The notes beneath the pieces are model-generated. The model was not told where the DNA came from. It ran no database searches and was given only the letters and a program-made list of their open reading frames with translations. Shown here piece after piece: positions 1 through 9,000 of a stretch of 11,545 bases of DNA; position 1 is the stretch's first letter, and each line of letters starts with the position of its first letter. This stretch comes from Candidatus Sumerlaeota bacterium (lineage in GTDB: Bacteria; Sumerlaeota; Sumerlaeia; JADFCT01): NCBI GenBank assembly GCA_026398575.1, contig JAPLSP010000129.1, positions 18,558 through 30,102 on the forward strand. Direction: 5' to 3'. Position numbers and translations under genes: made by a program.

Positions 1-3000
1 ACCGCGCTGGGGATCAAGGCGCCTTCAAGGGTGACCGAGCCCGCCGCCGTATCGCCAAAGGTAACCGCGTCAGTGTTCATGAATTTGGTGTGGGTGACAG
101 AAGAGTCGGTGGTGAAGTTGGCGTCCGCGTTCAGGTTCCACTTGCCGGTGGCCGCGCCGTTGTCCCACACCAGATTAATGGCCGGCGTGACGATGGTCAG
201 CACCAGCCGGTTGGGGAGGACGATGGCGATGGTTCCCGAAGTGCGCGCGGAAGGATCGAACACGAGGTTGAATATCGGGGCGCCCGCGATGCCGCCCGTG
301 GCCGTCAGCAGGTCGTAGGTTGCGCCCGGCGTCACCGGAGCGCCGCCGAACTGCGGCTTCACAGTCACAGTGGGCGTGACGCCGGCGAAGGTGACGGCGC
401 CCGTCAGGGTGATCGTCTGACCGGAAATGGCGGGCAGAACCAGTGTGGCCCCGTCCTCGACGGTCAGGGATTTCAGCGTCTTGCCGGTGGCGTCCACCTG
501 CAGCGTAGCCGTGTTCTTGACCGTGATCGCCGTGTTGGGCGCTGTGGCGAGGGCCCCCAGTTCCAGCGAGCCGCCGTAGATATTCGTTGGGCCGGCGTAA
601 GTGTTCGCGCCGGTAAGGACGAAGGCGCCCGATCCCACCTTTACCAGTTCCAGCAAGCCTTTGGCGGCGCCCGTGCCGGAGATTCCCGTGTCGGTGATCA
701 CACCGTTGAACGTGCTGCTTCCATTCGCCACGCCCACCACCAGCTTCTCCGTGTTGGGCACAGAGCCGCTGCCGGCTGCGTTGCCGTAAGTGTTGCGAAT
801 GGTGCCAGAACCCGTCAGCCGGTTGAGATATATAGCGTCCGCATAGAGATCCGTGATTGCGCCGGCGCTGATGTCCATGTCGGCCGTGGCGCCGCTCCAG
901 TCAACTGTGTTCGCATCGTTTTGGAATATGCCGGCTTGAATCAAGTACTGGCCGGTGGTGAGAATCGGCTGCGCGGTACCAATGAATTTCGCTGTCCCCG
1001 TGCCGGTCTTGATCCAGATTCCCGGTCCGGACACTGCATTGTAGCATCCCAAAATAGCCGCGACGGCGTTCAGCTCAATGGTCGCATTATTGACAATGGC
1101 GCCATGATAGTTCGTCGTATCGGCGAGGACAAGGCGTCCGCTGTTGACGGTCAAAGTACCGAGGTTGGGATTGGCGATAGCGGTGCCGGACAAAGTCTGC
1201 GTGCCTTTACCAGACTTGATCAGGTTGAGGGTACCCCCGGTGCTCCGCAGATAGCCATTGAAGAAATAAGAGCCTGTGCCGTTGAGGATCAGAGTCGAAA
1301 GCAGGCTGACATCCGGCGCCGTCACCTGCTCCTTGTGCTGAATGACTCCTCGCTGACCCGCCGCCAAGGTGTTGTCAACTCCTGCCAGCGTCTGCACGGT
1401 ACCCAGCAACTCGAAGCGCAGATGATCGCCGCCGGTTCCGAAGAACCGCATCACTGAGCCGGGGGCGAACTGATTATCCTGCGTCGCATACACATCGGGC
1501 GAGTTCACGTTGTCGCCGATAAAGTCGCCGGGAATCGCCACCGCGCCGCCGGTCTTGGCCAGGCCGATACGTCCCTCGGTCAGCACCATGTTCCCCACAA
1601 AGGTATTCGAGGAACCGCCGCCGAGAGTGAGGTCGCCGGCCGTGCCCATCTTGGCGAAATTGCCGGCGCCGCTGATGACGCCATCGAATCGGGTGCTGGC
1701 GCCGTTGCTGCCCGCGATTAGCGCGCCGCCGCCCAGCAGCACGTTGGTACCCTCGACGCCTGCCAGCGATCCAATGGTCTGCATATTGCCGGCAAGATCC
1801 AGCGTCGCGCCGATATCTGTGAGGTTCACGGCAGTCGCCGGCGGCAGCATGTTGCCCACTTTCCACTTGGCTTGCAGATATTGCTCCATCTGCAGGCGCT
1901 CGGCGGCGCTGAGCGCACGGTTAAACGCCAGCACTTCGCCGACGTCGCCTCCGGCCATTTCACTATTGTTGGTGTTGTAACCCCCCAGCATCAGGCCGTT
2001 CGGGCCTGCGACGCCCGCGGTGTTCGCGGCCAGAAGCGAGCCATTTCTGTAGAACTCTGAGTTCATTACGCCTCCGGGAATCACACTTTCATACATCACT
2101 CGCTGGTAGTTTGGCCCGAATTTGACGGCTTCGCCATAGACCCAGGCAGTAAAATGAGCCCGATCCGCATACTGGCCATGAAATCCCATCAGCCAGTTGT
2201 TATTATAGGCGCTCACCAAGCGCAGATTCGCGACGCCGCTATAGCGTCCGACATAGAGCACCGTGGAGGGAGCAGGTAGATTAATGGTATTGATCAGCGT
2301 GCCATTCCCGTTAAACTGAACCACCGGCAAGCCATTCATCGCCGCGCGGCTGGTAACATAATTCGGAGCGATACCCTTATAGAAGAAATCCCCCACGCCG
2401 CCAACCGCTTTATTATTCCAATAGGTGACCGCGGCGCCATCGGCCGGATTGCCTCCGCCGTTGGTCAAATCCGTGGCGTCCAGCCACACCTGGAGCCCGG
2501 GAATAGCGCTGGGCAGCACCGTCGCCGTCGGCGCTTGCAGTTGCAGCGTGCCGCTGGTGATCGTCGTCGCGCCAGTGTAGGTGTTTTCGCCGGACAAAAC
2601 GAGCGTGCCCCGTCCATTCTTGGTCACGGCAACGGCGCCGGCGCCGTTGTTGGCGATGACGGAGTTCACTGTGATCGGATTGGTAACGGAGTCATTGTTG
2701 AACAGCAAGCCGCCCGCCGTATCCGCTGCCCCGCCGGCCGTCAGCGTGCCGGCGCCGGAGACCGCGCCAATGGTCAGCGCGTTGTAGCCCGAAGGCAGCT
2801 GAATGGTTCCCGCGGCGCCCAGCCGCAGGATATTCGACGCCATGTCAATCACAGACGGACCGGCTGTGCCGTTGTTGAGCAGCGTGGTGATGCCGGTCAG
2901 AGCGCTTCCCAGCGATATATTCCCTGAAACGCCTCCTTCAATGATGCGGACGAATTCCATTCCGTCGAGAATCGTGCCGCCCAGGCGAACCACATCTATC

Positions 3001-6000
3001 GAGGCGGGATTATAGGCGATGACATTGCCGGCGCTGACGGTGGCCAGACTGACGCCGTTGACCGTGGCGCCGGGCAGGAAGCCGTCGGGATTCGTGGTCC
3101 GGACGCCGTTGCTCGCCGATTGCGCGCCGGCGGGCAGATTGAAGTTCACAGAGCCGCCCGGATTGATGACGATGGCGCCCACGTTCAGAACCACATTATT
3201 GCTGCCCGTGAGGGTGATCTGCGAGAGGCCGGCATTCACCGTCAAACCGCTGAAGTCCTGGCTGTTGGCATTGGCGCCATTTTGAACGACGTTCAGCTCG
3301 CCGCCCGCCATCACTAACGTCGAGGAGGAGCTGATGATATTGGACACCGGAGCGCCGCCGGCCGAGAAATCCAGCTTCAGGACGCCGTTGTTGACGCCCG
3401 TCGCGCCGGTGTAGATGTTTGCGCCCGAGAGCGTCAGGACGCCGTCGCCAACCTTGATCAGCGAGCCGATGCCGCTCAAGACGCCGGTGTAGTTCGAGCC
3501 TGCATCGTTGTTTCCAACCGACAGGGCTGTGGCGACCCCTCCCGTATAGGAGGCCAGCGCGATATTGCGCGAGCCGGTAAGACCGCCCAGCGTCGCCGCC
3601 GTCAGCGAACCGGAGAATCCCAAAACGCCGGTGTCGGCAGCGTTCATATCCACCGTGCTGCCGGCCAGCGCATTGAGATCGTTCACCAGCAACACGCCGG
3701 CGCCGATGCGCGTGGCGCCCGTGAAGGTATTCCCGCGCCAGAGGACCAACATGCTGTTGGCGGGGCCTGTCTTTATCAAGCTGCCCGCGCCGGTAATGAC
3801 GCCGGAAATATTGGCGCCCGTCACGACGTTGATTTCGTTGAGTCCGGCGGGGAGAAGAATATTGTTCGCCACGAGGAGATCTTGATTGAGGAAGGAGCCA
3901 TCGCCCGGGTCCACCAGAGTCGTGAAGTTATTGCCATCGGTGACGTTGCGCCCCAGCTTGTCAATGCCAAAGCCTTTGGTGGTGGTCCAGTTGACCTGGG
4001 CGGCCGCGCCGGCGCCGCCGGTGGCGTTATAGCAGCGGTAATCCAGCCGGTGCCATCCGGGAGTTAGAGTGACGGTTCCAATTTTCACAATATTCCAAGT
4101 GCCGTTATTGAATAGCACATTTCCGTCAATGCTTAAGAAGCAGTTGTCGTCAATGCTCGAACCGAAAGTCCAGGTCACAGGGCTGCTTCCCGCCACGAAG
4201 ATGTAGCCGGAATAGATCCATTCCTGGTAGGTGCTCCATATCCCATAAGGTTGATTGGCGGCCGAAGTGGCTGTCCAGGTATTCGCCATGACCGTGGTGA
4301 GTTTGGAGGCGAACGGCGAATTGACTCCGCTCACGTTCCAAAAAGCGGCTGTGGAATTGATTACGCCCTCATGGAGCCCTATGCCGGCTTGAAGGACAAG
4401 CTTGCCGCCGCTGAGTGTGATGGGGTTCGCGCCCGCCGCGGTATTTTGCATGATTTGCAGAACGCCCGCGTTGACCGCCGTGCCGCCCGAGTATGCGCTG
4501 GGCGCGCTCAGGAGCGGATTCAGGGCCAGCGTGCCGGCGCCGGACTTTATCACCGAGCCGACGCCGCTGATGGCGCCGTCGAGGGTCTGGACCCCCGGGC
4601 CGCTATACACCAATGCTCCATTATTCAGGATGGCGCCGCCGTAATCGCCGCCGCCCAGATTTCCAGCGCCGCTGATGGTCAGCGTGCCCTCATTGATCGT
4701 CGTTGCGCCGGTGTAGGTATTGGCATTGTTGACGATCAACGCGCTGGCGCCCGACTTGGTGAGACCGGTCAAGCCGGAGATGCTGCCTGCGCCGGTGAAC
4801 GTGTACCCGGCTGCCGAGTTGACGAGGACCGAGCCGGGAAGCAGGGCGCCTTCGAGGGTGACGGGGCCCGCCGCCGTGTCGGTGAAGGTCACATTGTCCA
4901 GGTTCATGAATTTATTGCCGGTGAAGTTGGCGTCCGTGTTCAGGTTCCACTTGCCGGTCAACGCGCCGTTGTTCCACACCAGGTTGGCGCTGGCCGTGAG
5001 GATGGTGAGAACCAGTTTCTTGTTGAGCGTATCCATCGCAATGGTTCCGGTGACGTTCGAGGCGCTATATGCGGAAAGATCAAGCGTCATCACGCCTGCG
5101 GAGTTGACAAGGCTTCCCGCCACCGTGAGCAGGTTATAGAGTCCGGGCTGAGGAGCGCCGTTGAATACCGGCTTGACGGTGAAGTTGGGAGGCGCGGCCG
5201 CAAAGGTCAGCGCGTTGGTGATTGGCGTGTTCACCGCGGCGCCGCCGATATTGAACGCGGGCAGGATCAGCGTGGTTCCGTCTTGAATCGTCAGAGATTT
5301 CAAGGTCTTGCCCGCGGCGTCCACTTGCAGAGCGCCGCCGGTATTGAGGAAGAGGTCCGAACTGGCCAGCGCGCCGGTGGGGGTGATCTCCAGCATGCCG
5401 CCGGTAGCCGTGGTCGAGCCGGCGTATGCGCTGACGCCGGAGATCGCCAGAATGCCTGCGCTGACTGTGGTCCCGCCGGTGTACGCGTTGGCCCCGCCGA
5501 GCGTCAGCGTGCCCGCGCCGGCCTTGGTAAGGCCAAACGTGGCGCCGCTGATGACGCCGCCCACGGTCAGTGTGTTGGCGCTGACCGTTACCTGGCGGCT
5601 GGCATTCAACGTCACCGCGCCGGCGCCCAGGTTGAGATTGCGGAGGCTGCCGGCATAGGTGAAGTCGGCGTTCCAGTTCTGCGCATTGTTGACCATCGTA
5701 ATGTCGCCGTCGCTGGTGTTGTCTAACACGGCGCCGGCGGTGGTAATAGTCAATACGCCTGTGCCAATCGCCTTCAGGCTGTTGAGATTGAGCTGGCCCC
5801 CCGAAAGATATGTGCCGCCGGTGTAGGTGTTGAGACCTGAGAGCGTCAGCGCGCCGCTCCCCTTCTTGACCAAGATAAACGCATTAACTCCGCCGTTGGG
5901 ATTGGCGATCACATTGCCATAAACGAAGTTGCCGCCGGCTGCGTTCGTGGTGTCCAGCGCGAGGAGCGAGCCGGTCATCAACCCGCCCGTCGTCGTGCCC

Positions 6001-9000
6001 AAGCTGCTCAGGATTTGAATATCGGACGCGGTGAACTCGCCCGCGCCGCCGACGTTGAACGCCGCGATTGACCCGGCGTTGACAACAAATTTCGCCGCAG
6101 TGCAGCTGGCCAGCGTGGTGTTGTAGAGGGCCGTCTGCCGAGTAAACTGTATCGTGCCGCGGTTGATCGCGGTCACGCCGGAATAGGTATTGACGCCCGA
6201 AAGCGTCTGAAGGCCCAAGCCCCATTTATAGATGCCGCCGATGCCCGAGATATTGCCGCTGAAAGTCTGGATTGTGTTATCGGACCTAAAAATCAGGTTG
6301 CCGGTGTCCAAGGCCACATTGCCGCTGCCCATCAGCGCGCCAAGGACCAAATCGGGCGTGAGCTGGGCCGTGGCCGTGCTGATATCGGCCATGATCGTAT
6401 CGTTCGGTCCGCTGATCTGGCTGATAAAGCCGTAATTGCCGCCCGAATTGAAATAGCCAACGACGATATCGTGATAGCCTGCGCTGAGCGAGATGGCGCC
6501 GGTTCTGACCTGCATTCCATGCGCGCCTCCGTTATAGGCCACCAGAACTCCGTCAACCCAGAGCGAGCTGCCGTCGTCGCTATTCGTGTTGAAGGTATAG
6601 ACGCCGGGCGTGCTGATTAATATCTTGCCGGAGAAATAACCTCTGAAAATTATTGCTGTGCCCGTATAATTATAGGGAGGCGGGAAGCCGCTGCCATCGG
6701 TGTTGAAATTCAAGTTGCCGGCAGTATTGACCATGGCAGGCTGTCCGAGATTCCCCAATACGCCCTGGTAGCCCGGCAGCGAGTCAACTTCGGTGGCGGC
6801 GGCGGTTCCGCCGAAATACTGCGCCGCAAGCCCAAGGCTGCCAGTCTGCGAGACCGACAAGAGGCCGGAAGGTCCGACGTTGACGTCGCCGCTGCTCAGG
6901 CCGCGCGCCGCGGACACGATGACGCCGTTGGTGATGGTCGTTCCGCCCGTATAGGCGTTGACGCCGGTAAGTTTCAGAGAGCCGGCGCCGATCTTGGACA
7001 GGGCGCCCGTGTTGCTGGCGTCAATATTGCCAATGAACGCCACGTTTTGGCCCGCCGTGTCGAGGCTGATGGTCGCCGTGCTATTCTTGATGCGCGCGCT
7101 GTAGTCGGAGGCATTGCCGGCGCTGAATTGCAGGACGCCGCCGCCGAAGGTCAGCAGGCCGCTGCCGCCCAGCGCGCCGGGATCGCCCAACGCCAGCGTT
7201 CCGCCGTTGAGCAGCGTGGCGCCAAAGTAAGTATTGGCCGTGCCGAGAGTCAAAAGATTCGCGCCCGCCTTCGTCAGACTGGCGGCGCCGCCAATGCTGC
7301 CCGCGCCGGAGAACATGTAGTCGTTTCCGCCGCTGGCATTGACGATGACCGCGCTGGGGAGCAAGGCGCCCGCCAGAGTAACGGTACCCGGCGCCGTGTC
7401 GCCGAACGTCACGCCGTCCAGGTTCATGAATTTCGAGCCGGTGAAGTTGGCGTCCGTGTTCAGATTCCATACGCCGGTGCCAAGGCCGCCGGCGTTATCC
7501 CACACCAAATCCGCGCCGCCCGTGCCGACGATGGTGAGGACCAGTTTGCCGCCGGCCATGGCAACCGTGCCCGTGACGTTCGTCAAGCCATAGTCGGACA
7601 GGTCGCACGTGATCACGCCCTCAGTACCGGCGACGCTTGCCGGTGAGAGCAAGTTATAAACGCCGGCGGCGGGCGGAATGCCGCTGAAGATTGGCTTGAC
7701 TGTGAAATTGGGCGTCAACGTGAAGGTCAGCACGTTTGTTATCGTGGTGTTCGACGCGCCTGCGCCAACGTTGAAAGCGGGCAGAACCAGCGTCGAGCCG
7801 GCTGCAATCGTCAGTCCAGCCAGCGTTTTGCCCGCGGCATCCACTTGAAGCACGCCCGTATTATTGACGGTGATAGTCGTGCCGGCTGCTGCGCCGGTGG
7901 GGGCGAGTTCCAGTGTGCCGGCGTTGATGGTGGTCGCGCCGGTGTAGGTGTTCACGCCCGCGAGCGTCTGCACGCCCGTGCCGGCCTTCGTCAGCACGAG
8001 GGTGCGAGCCCCATTCCTGATGACGCCGCTGAAGATACCGGAGCCGTTGTTGACGCCGATAGTAAGCGTTGTGTTGCCGGCGACGGAGTTGGCCGTGATA
8101 ATGCCGTCGCCGGTCACGGCGTCCACACTCACCGCGTTACCATCCCATATATCAAATACCCCGGCGGCGCCGACGTTCACCGAAGCCAGGTTGCTGGTCC
8201 AGACTGGCGCCGACCAGCCGCCGTTACGGAAGACGCCGCCCTGGATGTCAATCCAGCCGCCGCTTTGGTTCATATAAATGCTGCGGGATTGGGCCGTGGT
8301 GACAAAGAATCCATTCAGCAGCCGCAATGTACCGTTGCCGCTGAACATCGTCCCGCTCGAGCAGTCAACGTTGCCCACGCATTCCAGAGTTCCGCCGGCG
8401 TTGAGAATGTAGTTCCTCGGCGTTGCGAAAGATGTCAACCCTCGCCTGACCAGCCGGACGATCCCGCCGTTGATGATCATCGGACCGGTGAAGGTATTGT
8501 TGACGTCCAACACCAGCACGCCGGTTCCAGACTTGGTCAGAGGCGCCGGACCTGCGATCAAGCCCGTTCCTGCAAGGGTGAACTGCTTGGTCGCATTAAA
8601 ATTAAACAAGGGCTGAACCAATGTGTTCAAGGTCACCGCGATCGGCGAAGCGCCGCTCTGCGTGTCCTCAAACAAAATCGCGTCGCCGGGAATCGAGTTT
8701 TCCTGATAGGTGGTCACTTGAGGTGTCGGGGAACTATCTTTCCAGTTTGCCGTGGTATTGATATCCCAGACGCCATCGCCGGCGGCCCACCGGATCGGCT
8801 GCGTGCTGCCAGTGAAGGTCACATACAGCGTATTGCCGATCACACTGAGCGTTCCGCTCAGACGGGGAGAAGCCAGCGTCGTGGGCGCCGTGCCGATCAG
8901 CGAGCCGGTCCAGGTCATCAGCGGATAAGCGACGCCCAAGGTTGGGTTGTTGATCTCGACGGTGACAACCGGCGTGGCATTGAGCGTCACGTCGCCATTG

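Noticed and set aside
1..120. A C-terminal beta-barrel or sorting signal at the left edge
   Set aside because: The left edge is in the middle of long module C (KFMNTDAVTFGDTAAG, GALIPSA), with no aromatic-rich amphipathic strands or hydrophobic tail.
4251..5726. A long plus-strand reading frame of 491 codons, with similar ones at 90-1457, 7845-9188, 7047-7646, 2535-2927 and 9444-9878
   Set aside because: All lie in codon-on-codon antisense register with the giant gene, where a stop arises only opposite sense codons TTA, CTA or TCA. I count about 23 of those in 3,847 codons, so long antisense frames are expected. Their products are Arg/Gly/Ala/Asp/Gln-rich with no domain, and they echo the sense repeats.
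7081..7470. Minus-strand alternative frames, also 1474-1866, 4150-4341, 5884-6225, 6332-6556, 9380-9616 and 10523-10759
   Set aside because: They overlap the clearly coding minus frame out of register, are Arg/Gln/His-rich or Ser/Arg-rich with low complexity, and show no homology-like motif.
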